DNA of 64,000 nucleotides from an uncultured Coriobacteriaceae bacterium (GTDB lineage Bacteria; Actinomycetota; Coriobacteriia; Coriobacteriales; Coriobacteriaceae), in the NCBI GenBank assembly GCA_944322305.1, contig CALUOP010000002.1:1-64000 (forward strand), in the 5' to 3' direction. The notes below the pieces were generated by a model. The model searched no databases. It had not been told where the DNA came from and worked only from the letters and a program-made list of their open reading frames with translations. Shown here piece after piece: positions 8,026 through 18,031 of the stretch; position 1 is the stretch's first letter, and each line of letters starts with the position of its first letter. The translations under genes and the position numbers were made by a program.

Positions 8026-8164
8026 GAGCGCGCCGGTTGGGGGCTTGGCGCACGCACCTGCCGCAGGGCGCCGTTGGGGACAGGGATGCTCCGGCCCGCG
8101 CTGACCGCCTGCCGTTGGGGGGTGGCGGTCCCGCCCCCGGCTCGCCTGTTTTGCGCCCGCCTGA

Positions 8165-8182
8165 AAGTTAGTCGTGTATAAC
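8165..8182 (+). promoter_or_regulatory. Possible metal-responsive promoter segment before feoAB
   Basis: AAGTTAGTCGTGTATAAC contains a plausible -10 (TATAAC) and an AAGTTAG half-site. The same half-site occurs at 28468-28474 in the leader of the DUF3793/flavodoxin genes. A DtxR-family site is possible but unproven. The surrounding 8026-8276 holds nothing else recognised. Confidence 0.25.
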
Positions 8183-8276
8183 GCGTAAAAAATCACCCCA
8201 AGTTGGCGCGCGCCCCTATGCGACCCTGCCCGGCGCGTTTAGAATCGCCTACGGAAACCAACCGTTGGAGATCCGC

Positions 8277-10691
8277 ATGAAACAACAGAGAACCGCGCGC
8301 GCCGGCTCGGAGCCGACCGCGCTGCACGCCGATACGCTGGACACCCTGCCCATCGGCAAGGACGCCGTCATCGCCTCCGTCGACACCGACGACGCGGTGC
8401 TGCGCCAGCACATCTTCGACATGGGCCTCACCCCTGGCACCGAGGTTACCATGATGAAGTACGCCCCCATGGGCGACCCGCTGGAGATCCGCCTGCGCGG
8501 CTACGAGCTCACGCTCCGCAAGGCCGACGCGGAGCGCATCACGCTCGTGAACATCCACGACGCGCACAACAACCCGCGCAAGAACCCGCCGGCCAGCAGG
8601 GTGGCGCACCCGGCGCTGGGCGAGGGTCCCGCGCGCCCGCGCCGCGAGGGCGCCGCGCCGCTGCCGGAGTCCGCGCCGCTGCACTTTGCGCTGGCCGGCA
8701 ACCAGAATTGCGGCAAGACCACGCTGTTCAACCAGCTCACCGGCTCAAACCAGCACGTGGGCAACTTTCCCGGCGTCACGGTGGATCGCAAGGACGGCCA
8801 GATCAAGGGCCACCCCAACGCCACGATCACCGACCTGCCGGGCATCTACTCGCTTTCCCCCTACACGAGCGAGGAGGTGGTGAGCCGCCAGTTCATCCTC
8901 GAGGAGAACCCCAGCGCGATCATCGACATCGTGGACGCCACCAACATCGAGCGCAACCTCTACCTCACGCTCCAGCTCATGGAGCTCGACCGGCCGATGG
9001 TGCTCGCCCTCAACATGATGGACGAGGTCACCGCCAACGGCGGCACGGTCGACGTCAACGCGCTCGAGACGGCGCTCGGCATCCCGGTGGTGCCCATCTC
9101 GGCGGCGAAGAACGAGGGCATCGGCGAGCTCACCGAGCACGCGCTGCACGTGGCGCGCTACCGCGAGCACCCCGGCCGCCTCGACTTCTGCGCGGCGGAC
9201 GGCCCCGACGGCGGCGCGCTCCACCGCTGCATCCACGGTATCTGCCACCTGATCGACGACCACGCCGCGACCGCGCACATCCCCGTGCGCTTCGCCGCCA
9301 CCAAGCTCATCGAGGGCGACCAGCTGGTCATCGAGGCGCTGGCGCTCGACCAAAACGAGCTCGACGCCGTGGAGCACATCATCTCCCAGATGGAGGAGGA
9401 GGCCGGCACCGACCGCATGGCCGCGCTGGCTGACATGCGCTTCTCGTTTATCGAGGGCGTGTGCAACGCCTGCGTGGTGAAGCCGCGTGAGAGCCGCGAG
9501 CACCTGCGCTCCGTGGCGGCCGACCGCGTCCTCACCGGCAAGTACACGGCCATCCCGGTGTTCATCCTCATCATGGTGCTGGTGTTCTGGCTGACCTTCG
9601 ACGTGGTGGGCCAGCGCCTCTCCGACCTGCTCGAGCTGGGCATCGCGTGGGTGACCGCGCAGGTTGACGCGGGGCTTACGGCGTTCGGGGTGAACCCGGT
9701 GGTGCACTCGCTGGTGATCGACGGCGTGTTCGCCGGCGTGGGCAGCGTGCTGTCGTTCCTGCCCATCATCGTGGTGCTCTTCACGCTGCTCTCCGTGCTC
9801 GAGGACTCGGGCTACATGGCGCGCGTGGCCTTCGTGATGGACAAGATCCTGCGCAAGCTGGGCCTTTCGGGCCGCAGCTTCGTGCCCATGCTCATCGGCT
9901 TCGGCTGCAGCGTGCCGGCCATCATGGCCACGCGCACCCTGCCCTCCGAGCACGACCGCAAGATGACGGTGATGCTCACGCCGTTCATGAGCTGCTCGGC
10001 AAAGCTGCCGGTGTACGCGCTGTTCGCGGCGGCGTTCTTCCCCAACAGCGCGCCGCTGGTGATGGTGGCCATGTACCTCATGGGCATGGCCGTGGGCGTG
10101 CTCGTGGCGCTGGTGCTCAAACACACCGCGTTCAAGGGCGACCCGGTGCCGTTTGTGATGGAGCTGCCCAACTACCGCCTGCCCAGCGCCAAGACCACCG
10201 CGCGCCTGGCGTGGGACAAGGCCAAGGGCTTCGCCACCAAGGCGTTCACCATCATCTTCGTGGCGAGCGTGATCATCTGGTTCCTGCAGACCTTCGACAT
10301 CCGCTTCAACGTGGTGGACGACCAGACCCAGAGCATGCTGGCCGCGCTGGGCACCCTCATCGCGCCGGTTCTCGCGCCTTTGGGCTTCGGCAGCTGGATC
10401 GCCGCCGCGGCGCTCGTGGCGGGCTTCGGCGCCAAAGAGAACGTGGTGGCCACGCTCACGGTGCTCATGGGCGGCTCCACGGCGGCGCTCACGACCCTGT
10501 TCACGCCGCTCGCGGCGTTTGGCTTCCTCACGTTCACGCTGCTGTACACGCCCTGCGTGGCAGCGGTCTCGGCGGTTAAAAACGAGCTCGGCGCGCGCTA
10601 CGCCGTCTACGTGGTGCTCATGCAGTGCGGCGTGGCGTGGGTCGTGGCGCTGGCCGTGCGGCTCATCGGCACGGCGCTGGGCCTGGCGTAG
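8277..10691 (+). CDS. feoB: FeoA-FeoB fusion ferrous iron transporter
   Basis: This 804-residue fusion has a FeoA SH3-like domain at about residues 10-90 (LRQHIFDMGLTPGTEVTM) joined by a Pro/Arg linker to FeoB. The G domain shows G1 GNQNCGKTTLFNQLTG near 140, G3 DLPGIYSLSPYTSEE and G4 NMMDEV. The membrane part follows from about 420, with two Gate-type repeats separated by a FeoB_C segment. The motif GFGCSVPAIMATRTL is the conserved cysteine-bearing pore helix. The protein imports Fe2+ across the cytoplasmic membrane under GTPase control. I start at the ATG at 8277 because TTGGAG lies six bases upstream. It is the only Feo gene here and needs no separate feoA. Confidence 0.95.
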   Translation: MKQQRTARAGSEPTALHADTLDTLPIGKDAVIASVDTDDAVLRQHIFDMGLTPGTEVTMMKYAPMGDPLEIRLRGYELTLRKADAERITLVNIHDAHNNPRKNPPASRVAHPALGEGPARPRREGAAPLPESAPLHFALAGNQNCGKTTLFNQLTGSNQHVGNFPGVTVDRKDGQIKGHPNATITDLPGIYSLSPYTSEEVVSRQFILEENPSAIIDIVDATNIERNLYLTLQLMELDRPMVLALNMMDEVTANGGTVDVNALETALGIPVVPISAAKNEGIGELTEHALHVARYREHPGRLDFCAADGPDGGALHRCIHGICHLIDDHAATAHIPVRFAATKLIEGDQLVIEALALDQNELDAVEHIISQMEEEAGTDRMAALADMRFSFIEGVCNACVVKPRESREHLRSVAADRVLTGKYTAIPVFILIMVLVFWLTFDVVGQRLSDLLELGIAWVTAQVDAGLTAFGVNPVVHSLVIDGVFAGVGSVLSFLPIIVVLFTLLSVLEDSGYMARVAFVMDKILRKLGLSGRSFVPMLIGFGCSVPAIMATRTLPSEHDRKMTVMLTPFMSCSAKLPVYALFAAAFFPNSAPLVMVAMYLMGMAVGVLVALVLKHTAFKGDPVPFVMELPNYRLPSAKTTARLAWDKAKGFATKAFTIIFVASVIIWFLQTFDIRFNVVDDQTQSMLAALGTLIAPVLAPLGFGSWIAAAALVAGFGAKENVVATLTVLMGGSTAALTTLFTPLAAFGFLTFTLLYTPCVAAVSAVKNELGARYAVYVVLMQCGVAWVVALAVRLIGTALGLA

Positions 10692-10889
10692 GCGCTGCGG
10701 CGGCGCGTGCGCGGCGGTGCGCAAAGCCGTGTCCGCACGGGATGGTATGCTGCGCATCGTGGTAGGCAGGCGACAAGCGCGGCCGCGGCTGCCGGGTGGG
10801 CGCAGGCGCGCCGGGCGAGAAGGGCCGGCGGCCTTGCGCTGCCGCCGCGGGCGAGAAGAGCGGCCGCAACGCGAGGGGAAGGAGGCGCC

Positions 10890-11711
10890 GTGGCGCGGCA
10901 CGTGTTGGCGCTGCACATCTTGGGCAGCGGCTCCAAGGGCAACTGCGCGCTCGTTGAGGGCCCGCAGGGGCTCGTGATGATAGACGACGGGTTCTCCCGC
11001 CGCGAGGCTCTGCGCCGCATGCGCGAGCTGGGCATAGACGAGGACCGCGTCAAGGCGCTGATCCTCACGCACGAGCACACCGACCACGTGAGCGGCGTGG
11101 GCGTGTGGAGCCGGCGCTTTGCCGGCCCGCTGTTTGCGAGCGAGGGCACGCCCGCGGCGCGCCGCAGCTTGGAGGGCATTGCGTTTGAGACGTTCGCTCC
11201 CGGCGACGAGCTCACGGTGGCGGGCATCCGCGTCACCACGTTCTCTACGTCGCACGACGTGGTGAACCCGGTGGGGTTCCGCTTCGAGTGCCGGGGCGAC
11301 GCGGTGAGCTTTGCCACCGACAGCGGCGTGGTGACCCCGGGCGCCCGCGCGGCGCTGGCCGACGCGCGCATCCTCGCGCTCGAGAGCAACCACGACGTGG
11401 CGATGCTGAAAACCGGCGACTACCCGGCCATGGTCAAGGCGCGCATCCTCTCCGAGCAGGGACACCTTTCCAACGACCAGGCCGCCGAGGCCGCTCGCGA
11501 GCTGGTGACCGACCGCACCGAGCAGCTGGTGGCCATGCACCTCTCGCAGGACAACAACCGCCCGAGCATCGCAGTGCGCACGCTCGCCGCAGCGCTCGGC
11601 GCGGAGCTGGACAACGAGCTCGGCAGCAGCGCCACGCGCGCCTCTCGCGGCGCCGGCGGCGAGCTGCGCATCCGCGCCGCTGGCCAAAACCGCCCGATCA
11701 CCGTGCGGTAG
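10890..11711 (+). CDS. YycJ/WalJ-like MBL-fold metallohydrolase
   Basis: This 273-residue cytoplasmic metallo-beta-lactamase-fold protein has the opening HILGSGSKGNCALVEG and the metal motif THEHTDH near residue 58. Further ligands appear in STSHDVVNPVGF, ATDSG and NHDVAMLKTGDYP, all typical of the YycJ group (often linked to WalRK or to DNA processing). The start is a GTG with GGAAGGAGG seven bases upstream. A longer open frame exists but its extra 60 residues are Arg/Ala-rich non-homologous sequence. It lies between feoAB and tilS, 42 bases before the tilS start. The precise substrate is unknown. Confidence 0.85.
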   Translation: MARHVLALHILGSGSKGNCALVEGPQGLVMIDDGFSRREALRRMRELGIDEDRVKALILTHEHTDHVSGVGVWSRRFAGPLFASEGTPAARRSLEGIAFETFAPGDELTVAGIRVTTFSTSHDVVNPVGFRFECRGDAVSFATDSGVVTPGARAALADARILALESNHDVAMLKTGDYPAMVKARILSEQGHLSNDQAAEAARELVTDRTEQLVAMHLSQDNNRPSIAVRTLAAALGAELDNELGSSATRASRGAGGELRIRAAGQNRPITVR

Positions 11712-11753
11712 GGGGTTGTCCTGCGGCTCGGCATGACTACGTGAGGAGGCACG

Positions 11754-13343
11754 ATGACAACCGTTTCCCGTCGCTACCAGCGCCAGTTCGGGCGCGCGCA
11801 CGCAGGCTCAGCGCAGGCGCACGCGTCTGCCGAGGTCCTGCGCGCGCCAGTGGTCCTCATGGTCTCGGGCGGCGCCGACTCAACGGCGCTTCTCGTGCGC
11901 GCTTGCACCGGCACCCTCAACTTGGACGACGGCCGCGGCGAGGCGCGCGTTGCCCGCGAGCGCCTGCACGTGCTGCACGTGAACCACCACCTGCGCGGCG
12001 CCGACTCCGACGCCGACGAGGCCTTTGTGCGCGAGCTCTGCGCGGCCTACGGGGTGCCGGTGCGCGTTGAGCACTTCGACCCGGAGGCGCCGCGCGCCGA
12101 GCGCAACCTGGAGGCTGCCGCGCGCGAGGAGCGCTACCGCTTTGCCGCGCGCTACCTGGCCGAGCTCTGCCGCGCGTTCAAGGTGCCGCGCCGCGACGGG
12201 CGCATCGCCACGGCGCACACCGCCTCCGACCGCGCCGAGACCTTCTTCATGAACGCCATCAAGGGCGCGGGCGCGGCGGGCCTCTCGAGCATCCCGCGGC
12301 GCCGCGGCGCCATCGTGCGCCCGCTTCTTGACGCCACGCACGCCGAGCTCTGCCGCTACCTGCTCGTGCGCGGTCAGCCCTGGCGCGAGGACGAGAGCAA
12401 CCAGGACACCTCGTACCTGCGTAACTTCGTGCGCAACCGCATCGTGCCGCTTGCGGCCGAGCGCAACGCGCATGTCGAGCGCACCGTGAGCGCCGCCTGC
12501 GACATCCTGGGCGACGAGGACGCCTTCATGAGCGGGCTGGCCCAGACGGCCCTGCGCGCGCTCACGCGCCGCGACGGGGCCGGCGTGCTCGTGCTGGACG
12601 CCGCGCGCCTCGCCGCCGCCGACATCGCGCTGGCGCGCCGCGTGGTGCGCCAGGCGGTCCTGCGCGTCTCGCCGCAGGGAACCCGGCTCGACCTGCGCCA
12701 CGTTGAGGCGGTTCTCGCCTGCGTGGCGGCCGGAGAGGGCTCGGTCACCCTCCCCGGCGGGGTGGACGCCCGTGTGGAGTTCGGGACGCTCGCGCTGCGC
12801 GACGCCCCGGCGCGCGAAGAGGCGGTGGCGGCATGGCTTCCCCTGCCGGGGCGCGTGGCGGTTGCCGACGGGGCGGTTCTCGAGGGGAGCCTGGTGCGCC
12901 TGGCGGCGGGGATCGACCCGGTGGCCTACGTGCGCTCAGAGCTGCGCGAATGGGGGCGCGACCGCGCCTTTGCCGACGCGGCGGCCCTGGGCTTTGCCGA
13001 GCGCGACCTGGAGCGCATCTCCTCGGGCGGCGCGGGCCTGCCGGCCGAGGCGCGCGCGGCGCGCCTGTGGGTGGACGGCCCGCAGCCCGGCGACGTCATC
13101 TGCCCGCTCGGCATGCAGGGGCGCTCCAAGAAGCTCTCGGACCTTCTGGGCGCCGAGCGCGTCCCGGTGGCCGAGCGCCCGCGCGTGCCGGTGGTGCGCA
13201 CCGCGCCGGGCGGCTCGGTGGTGTGGGTTGCGGGTATTCGGCCGGACGAGCGCTTCAAATGCACGCCCACCACGCGCGTCTTGGTAAAATTAGAGCTTAC
13301 CCGCCTAAACTCTCTGGATAGAACCGAGGGCGATGGGCGATAA
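11754..13343 (+). CDS. tilS: tRNA(Ile)-lysidine synthase
   Basis: This 529-residue enzyme converts the C34 of the CAU anticodon of tRNA-Ile into lysidine, using ATP and lysine, which changes both charging and decoding. The PP-loop SGGADSTAL is at residues 38-46. HVNHHLRGADSDADEAFVREL, AHTASDRAET and RNRIVPL follow, as in the family. The C-terminal TilS domain (QGRSKKLSDLLG) is present. The gene is followed at once by hpt and ftsH, a gene order kept in many Gram-positive bacteria. It ends 85 bases before the hpt start. Confidence 0.95.
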   Translation: MTTVSRRYQRQFGRAHAGSAQAHASAEVLRAPVVLMVSGGADSTALLVRACTGTLNLDDGRGEARVARERLHVLHVNHHLRGADSDADEAFVRELCAAYGVPVRVEHFDPEAPRAERNLEAAAREERYRFAARYLAELCRAFKVPRRDGRIATAHTASDRAETFFMNAIKGAGAAGLSSIPRRRGAIVRPLLDATHAELCRYLLVRGQPWREDESNQDTSYLRNFVRNRIVPLAAERNAHVERTVSAACDILGDEDAFMSGLAQTALRALTRRDGAGVLVLDAARLAAADIALARRVVRQAVLRVSPQGTRLDLRHVEAVLACVAAGEGSVTLPGGVDARVEFGTLALRDAPAREEAVAAWLPLPGRVAVADGAVLEGSLVRLAAGIDPVAYVRSELREWGRDRAFADAAALGFAERDLERISSGGAGLPAEARAARLWVDGPQPGDVICPLGMQGRSKKLSDLLGAERVPVAERPRVPVVRTAPGGSVVWVAGIRPDERFKCTPTTRVLVKLELTRLNSLDRTEGDGR

Positions 13344-13428
13344 TCGCAAAAGGGCGCGGGCAAGCTCGCGCTTCGGCGGGGCGCGCGCCAGCGCCGCCCT
13401 CAAGACAGGTCGTCAGGAAAGGGGCCGT

Positions 13429-13983
13429 ATGGACACGATGGACAAGGACATCGAGCGCGTCCTGTTCTCCGAGGAGGACATCCGCCAGATCGTGCAGCGC
13501 ATGGGCGCTCAGATCTCCGAGGATTACGCTGGTGAAGACAAGGATCTGGTGCTTATCGCCGTGCTGCGCGGTGCCGTGGTGTTCATGGGCGACCTCATGC
13601 GCGCCATCGACGTGCCGCTGGCCATCGACTTCATGGCTGTCTCGAGCTATGGCGACAAGGCCAAGAGCTCGGGCATCGTGCGCATCATCAAGGATCTCGA
13701 CGTTGACATCAAGGATCGCGACGTGCTTATCGTCGAGGACATCCTCGACAGCGGCCTCACGCTGAAGTACCTGATGAAGAACCTGTCTGCCCGCCATCCC
13801 GCTTCCATCGAGGTCGCCACGTTCCTGTGGAAGGACATCGAGGGCAAGCAGGCGGCGATCAATCCCAAGTACGTGGGCACGCACTGCCCCGACGCCTTCG
13901 TGGTGGGTTACGGCCTCGACTTTGCCGAGAAGTACCGCAACCTGCCGTACGTGGGCGTGCTCAAACCGGAGGTTTATTCCTAG
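13429..13983 (+). CDS. hpt: Hypoxanthine phosphoribosyltransferase
   Basis: This 184-residue cytoplasmic purine-salvage enzyme makes IMP/GMP from hypoxanthine or guanine and PRPP. The PRPP-binding motif [15 protein letters not shown] is near residue 98, with the substrate loop [16 protein letters not shown] before it and [18 protein letters not shown] near the end. I start at 13429, where GGAAAGG precedes an ATG. The frame is open farther upstream, but that part is Arg/Ala-rich and unrelated. It ends one base before the ftsH ATG, so the two are translated together. Confidence 0.95.
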   Translation: MDTMDKDIERVLFSEEDIRQIVQRMGAQISEDYAGEDKDLVLIAVLRGAVVFMGDLMRAIDVPLAIDFMAVSSYGDKAKSSGIVRIIKDLDVDIKDRDVLIVEDILDSGLTLKYLMKNLSARHPASIEVATFLWKDIEGKQAAINPKYVGTHCPDAFVVGYGLDFAEKYRNLPYVGVLKPEVYS

Positions 13984-13984
13984 G

Positions 13985-16432
13985 ATGCACAAGAGACACA
14001 ACGAGAACGCTCTGCTGGGGCGCCTGGTCCCGGCGGGGCCTTGGGCGCGGCAGACGGAGCGCGCCGGCCTGCTTTTTGCCGGTGCGGACAAGGACGCCAA
14101 GCCCGAGCGGCCCGGCACGGGCACGTCGGGCGGCGCCGACAGCGAGGGCGCCGACCGCGCGCCCGAGAAGCCCCAGGCGCCCAACGCGCCCGCCCGGCCC
14201 GAGAAACCCGAGCGCCGCGCGGAGGACGAGGGGTTCTTCGGTTTGGGCGGGTCGTTTTTGGACGGCGGGCCTGCCGGCGGCCCCGGCAAGGGCGGTCCCT
14301 TTCGCGTGAACTGGGCCTACCTGCTGGTGCTTGTTGCCCTGGCGGTGTATCTGGGCTTCAACTTCGGGCAGGGCGGCACCGCCGCCTCCAGCCCAACCGA
14401 GCTCCCTACGAGCGAGTTCGTGACGGCGGTGGAGGAGGATCGCGTCGCCACCGCGCGCTACACGGTGCTGAACGGCGAGGTGTCCGGCCAGTACTGGAAG
14501 AAGAAGGCCGACCGCGGCGAAGAGGACAAGCTCTCCGACTACACCTCCACCTACGTGGGCGAGGACTCGCTGGCCGAGCTCATGGCCGACCACGCCGACA
14601 CCACCACCTACGAGGTGGACACCTCCGACCCCGACTTCTTGGCCAACATGCTCATGACGGCGCTGCCCACGGTGGTTATCGTGCTGGTGATGTTCTACTT
14701 CATGCGGCAGATGCTGGGCGCCAACAACAAGGCCATGCAGTTCGGCAAGACCAACGCCAAGACCAACGAGGCCACGCGCCCCAAGGTCAAGTTCAAGGAC
14801 GTGGCCGGCATCGACGAGGCCGTGGAGGAGCTGCAGGAGGTCAAGGACTTCCTCTCCGAGCCCGAGCGCTACCGCAAGCTGGGCGCCAAGATCCCGCGCG
14901 GCGTGCTGTTGGTGGGCCCGCCCGGCACGGGCAAGACGCTTCTGGCCAAGGCCGTGGCCGGCGAGGCGGGCGTGCCGTTCTTCTCGATCTCGGGCTCCGA
15001 CTTCGTGGAGATGTTCGTGGGCGTGGGCGCCTCCCGCGTGCGCGACCTCTTCTCCAAGGCCAAGGAGCAGAGCCCCTCGATCATCTTCATCGACGAGATC
15101 GACGCGGTGGGCCGCCAGCGCGGCGCGGGCCTGGGCGGCGGGCACGACGAGCGCGAGCAGACGCTCAACCAGCTGCTGGTAGAGATGGACGGCTTCGAGG
15201 AGAACGAGAGCGTGATCCTCATCGCCGCCACCAACCGCCCCGACATCCTCGACCCGGCGCTGCTGCGCCCTGGCCGCTTTGACCGCCAGATCACCGTGGA
15301 TCGCCCGGACGTGGCCGGCCGCGAGCAGATTCTGAAGGTGCACGCCGCCAACAAGCCCATCGACCCCGAGGTCGACTTCTCCAAGCTGGCGCAGCTCACC
15401 GTGGGCTTTACCGGCGCCGACCTGGCGAACCTGCTCAACGAGGCCGCGCTGCTCACCGCGCGCCGCAAGCGCTCGCTCATCAGCATGGACGAGATCGAGG
15501 AGTCCATGGAGCGCGTCATCGCCGGCCCGGAGCGCAAGGCCCGCGTGATGACGGCCACCGAGCGCTCCACCATCGCCTACCACGAGAGCGGCCATGCGCT
15601 CGTGGGGCACGTGCTGGAGCACTCCGACCCGGTGCACAAGATCACGATCATCCCGCGCGGCCAGGCGCTGGGCTACACCATGCAGCTACCCACCGAGGAC
15701 CACTTCCTCAAGACCAAGAACGAGATGCTCGACGAGCTTGCGGTCTTTCTGGGCGGCCGCGTGGCCGAGGAGCTCATGTGCGACGACGTGACGAGCGGCG
15801 CGAGCAATGACCTTGAGCGCGCCACCAAGATGGCGCGCGAGATGGTGACGCGGCTCGGCATGAGCGAGGCGCTGGGCACGCAGGTCTTCGGCGAGGCGCA
15901 GCACCAGGTGTTCCTGGGCCGCGACTACGCCGACCACGAGAACTACTCCGAGGAGACGGCGCGCCGCATCGACGAGGAGGTCCAGCGCATCATGCGCGAG
16001 GCCCACGCCCGGGCCGAGAAGATCCTGTCCGAGCGCCGCGAGCAGCTGGAGCTCATGCGCAACGTGCTGCTCGAGCGCGAGACCGTTGAGGGCGAGGCCG
16101 TGGAGGCGCTGCTCGAGAACCGCTGGGACGAGTACCTGGCGCGCGAGGGCGGCATCGTTGCGGCCAAGGAGGCGCGCAACGCCGCGGCGGCGGCCGAGGC
16201 GGGCGCAGGCACCGACGCGGCTTCCGGAGCGGATGCGGCGCCGGCCGCGCACCCGCGCAAGCGGCGCGTGCTCACGCCCGAGGAAGAGGAGCAGCTGCGC
16301 GAGGAGGCGGCCCGCTACGCCCGCGAGCAGCTGGCGGCCGAAGCGTCCGAGCAGGGCGAGCAGGGTGAGAAGCCCGCGGAGCCCGCGTCCCAAGAGCCCG
16401 CCGAGGGCGAGGGCGACGGGCAGGAAAGCTAG
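13985..16432 (+). CDS. ftsH: ATP-dependent membrane zinc protease FtsH
   Basis: This 815-residue protein degrades membrane and short-lived cytoplasmic proteins. The order is a Pro/Arg/Glu-rich cytoplasmic extension of about 100 residues, membrane helix at about 107-127, an external domain, second helix at about 222-245, then the AAA+ domain. That domain shows Walker A GPPGTGKT near 311, Walker [12 protein letters not shown] and second region of homology [16 protein letters not shown]. The zinc protease domain has HESGHA near 533. The tail after about 700 is Ala/Glu-rich. The N-terminal extension is unusual compared with standard FtsH. The ATG follows directly after the hpt stop and has GGAGG upstream. 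Confidence 0.96.
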   Translation: MHKRHNENALLGRLVPAGPWARQTERAGLLFAGADKDAKPERPGTGTSGGADSEGADRAPEKPQAPNAPARPEKPERRAEDEGFFGLGGSFLDGGPAGGPGKGGPFRVNWAYLLVLVALAVYLGFNFGQGGTAASSPTELPTSEFVTAVEEDRVATARYTVLNGEVSGQYWKKKADRGEEDKLSDYTSTYVGEDSLAELMADHADTTTYEVDTSDPDFLANMLMTALPTVVIVLVMFYFMRQMLGANNKAMQFGKTNAKTNEATRPKVKFKDVAGIDEAVEELQEVKDFLSEPERYRKLGAKIPRGVLLVGPPGTGKTLLAKAVAGEAGVPFFSISGSDFVEMFVGVGASRVRDLFSKAKEQSPSIIFIDEIDAVGRQRGAGLGGGHDEREQTLNQLLVEMDGFEENESVILIAATNRPDILDPALLRPGRFDRQITVDRPDVAGREQILKVHAANKPIDPEVDFSKLAQLTVGFTGADLANLLNEAALLTARRKRSLISMDEIEESMERVIAGPERKARVMTATERSTIAYHESGHALVGHVLEHSDPVHKITIIPRGQALGYTMQLPTEDHFLKTKNEMLDELAVFLGGRVAEELMCDDVTSGASNDLERATKMAREMVTRLGMSEALGTQVFGEAQHQVFLGRDYADHENYSEETARRIDEEVQRIMREAHARAEKILSERREQLELMRNVLLERETVEGEAVEALLENRWDEYLAREGGIVAAKEARNAAAAAEAGAGTDAASGADAAPAAHPRKRRVLTPEEEEQLREEAARYAREQLAAEASEQGEQGEKPAEPASQEPAEGEGDGQES

Positions 16433-16445
16433 CGCGTTGACGAGA

Positions 16446-16479
16446 AGCGCGGGGTCCCGAGGGCCCCGCGCTTTTTTTG
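16446..16479 (+). terminator. Terminator of tilS-hpt-ftsH run
   Basis: GCGCGGGG and CCCCGCGC form a strong stem around TCCCGAGGG-type loop sequence and are followed by seven T residues, about 40 bases after the ftsH stop. Confidence 0.9.
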
Positions 16480-16487
16480 GAAGGGTT

Positions 16488-16573
16488 GGTTGGGGACGGT
16501 TCGGTTGGTTGGGGACGGTCCCGTTTCAGCCCCTCTTGCCTAAGGCGACACGGGTTGAAACAAAACCGTCTCC
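16488..16573. repeat. GGTTGGTTGGGGACGG intergenic element with long imperfect hairpin
   Basis: GGTTGGTTGGGGACGGT occurs twice in tandem, at about 16484 and 16503. The second copy opens a hairpin. GGGGACGGT (16511-16519) pairs with ACCGTCTCC (16565-16573), and GTTTCAGCCC (from 16523) pairs with GGGTTGAAAC (16552-16561). Related pieces occur at about 35735, 56745 and 62951, so this is a dispersed intergenic family. Confidence 0.6.
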
Positions 16574-16660
16574 AAATCACCCCTTCGAGTATTCGCGTAT
16601 CGCGCGCAGTACAATACGGCGCAGGAAGCAAAGCGGGGGCATCCCCGGGAAGGCGGCATC

Positions 16661-17836
16661 ATGAACGAGACCATGTACGCGTACGGCGCGGCGAAGTCGG
16701 CCATCCGCGAGATATCGGCATACGCCGCGGCGCGCAAGGCCGAGATCGGCGCGCAGAACGTGTTCGACTTCAGCATCGGCAACCCCAGCGTCCCGGCGCC
16801 GGAGGCGGTGCGCGCCTCCATCGAGCGCGCGCTCGAGCTGCCGCCCACCGAGCTGCACGGCTACACGCCGGCGGCCGGTCTGCCGGCGGCGCGCGCGGCT
16901 GTGGCCGCCTCGCTCAACCGGCGCTTCGGCACTGCCTACACCGCTGCCGACCTGTACCTCACCGTAGGCGCGGCCGCCTCGCTCTCCATCAGCCTGCACG
17001 CGCTCACCAACCCGGGGGACGAGGTTGTCGTCATCGCGCCGTACTTCCCGGAGTACCGCGTGTGGATCGAGGTGGCGGGCTGCACCTGCGTGGAGGTTTC
17101 GGCCGACCCGGAGACCTTCCAGGTGGACGCCGCCGCGGTTGCCGCGGCGGTGGGCCCCCGCACGCGCGCGGTTATCGTGAACTCGCCCAACAACCCCACG
17201 GGCGCGGTGTACACGCGCGCCACCCTCGAGGCGCTGGCCCAGGTTCTGCGCGACGCTTCCGCCGCGCACGGCCAGCCGGTCTACCTTATCTGCGACGAGC
17301 CGTACCGCGAGATCACCTACGGCGCGGAGGTCCCGTGGGTGCCGGGCATCTACGAGCACACGGTGGTGTGCTACTCGTACTCCAAGTCGCTCTCGCTGCC
17401 GGGCGAGCGCATCGGCTGGGTGCTGGTGCCCAACACCATGCCGGACGCCGAGCGCCTTATGGCGGCCGTGGCCGGCGCGGGCCGTGCGCTGGGCTTCGTG
17501 TGCGCGCCGGCGCTGTTCCAGCGCGTGCTTGTCGATTGTGTGGACGAGCCGAGCGACGTGGCGGCCTACGCGCGCAACCGCGAGGCGCTCACCGCGGGCC
17601 TTGCGCGTGCCGGCTACACCTACGTGGAGCCCGACGGCGCGTTTTACCTGTGGGTTCGCGCGCTCGAGCCCGACGCCGAGGCGTTCTTTGCGCGCGCCCG
17701 CGCCCACGAGCTGCTGCCCGTGCCGAGCACCAGCTTCGGTGCGCCGGGCTGGGTGCGCGTGAGCTACTGCGTGCCGTACGAGACGATCACGGGCTCGCTG
17801 CCCGCGTGGGAGGCCCTGGCGGCGGAGTATCGCTAG
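16661..17836 (+). CDS. Class I/II PLP-dependent aminotransferase
   Basis: This 391-residue cytoplasmic fold-type I aminotransferase resembles the aspartate/alanine branch. Landmarks are DFSIGNPSVPAP, the phosphate-loop YLTVGAAAS, NSPNNPTGAVYT, the aspartate in ICDEPYREITY, the PLP lysine in SYSKSLSLPGERIGW near 241, and the terminal substrate Arg in WVRVSYCV. It would interconvert an amino acid and a 2-oxo acid. Exact substrates cannot be read from the sequence. It is followed by a PHP-domain gene in the same direction. Confidence 0.88.
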   Translation: MNETMYAYGAAKSAIREISAYAAARKAEIGAQNVFDFSIGNPSVPAPEAVRASIERALELPPTELHGYTPAAGLPAARAAVAASLNRRFGTAYTAADLYLTVGAAASLSISLHALTNPGDEVVVIAPYFPEYRVWIEVAGCTCVEVSADPETFQVDAAAVAAAVGPRTRAVIVNSPNNPTGAVYTRATLEALAQVLRDASAAHGQPVYLICDEPYREITYGAEVPWVPGIYEHTVVCYSYSKSLSLPGERIGWVLVPNTMPDAERLMAAVAGAGRALGFVCAPALFQRVLVDCVDEPSDVAAYARNREALTAGLARAGYTYVEPDGAFYLWVRALEPDAEAFFARARAHELLPVPSTSFGAPGWVRVSYCVPYETITGSLPAWEALAAEYR

Positions 17837-18031
17837 CGCCGCAGGCTGCGGGACGGGATGTCGCCGTGCTGCGTCCCGTCCCGTCCCGGTGGCGGGCCTC
17901 CGCGCCGAGCCGCGGCGATTGTCACGCATTTGTCAGAGCTGGCCGCCGCCGTGGAGGCGTGCGGTTGCGTGCCGTACAATACGGCCGACGCGCCGTCCGG
18001 GCGCGCTGTTCTCGTTTGCCAAGGAGTTGCC

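Noticed and set aside
8745-11801. Open frame of about 1000 codons opposite feoAB and the hydrolase
   Set aside because: It spans two recognised genes in antisense and is Arg/His/Ala-rich with no motif.
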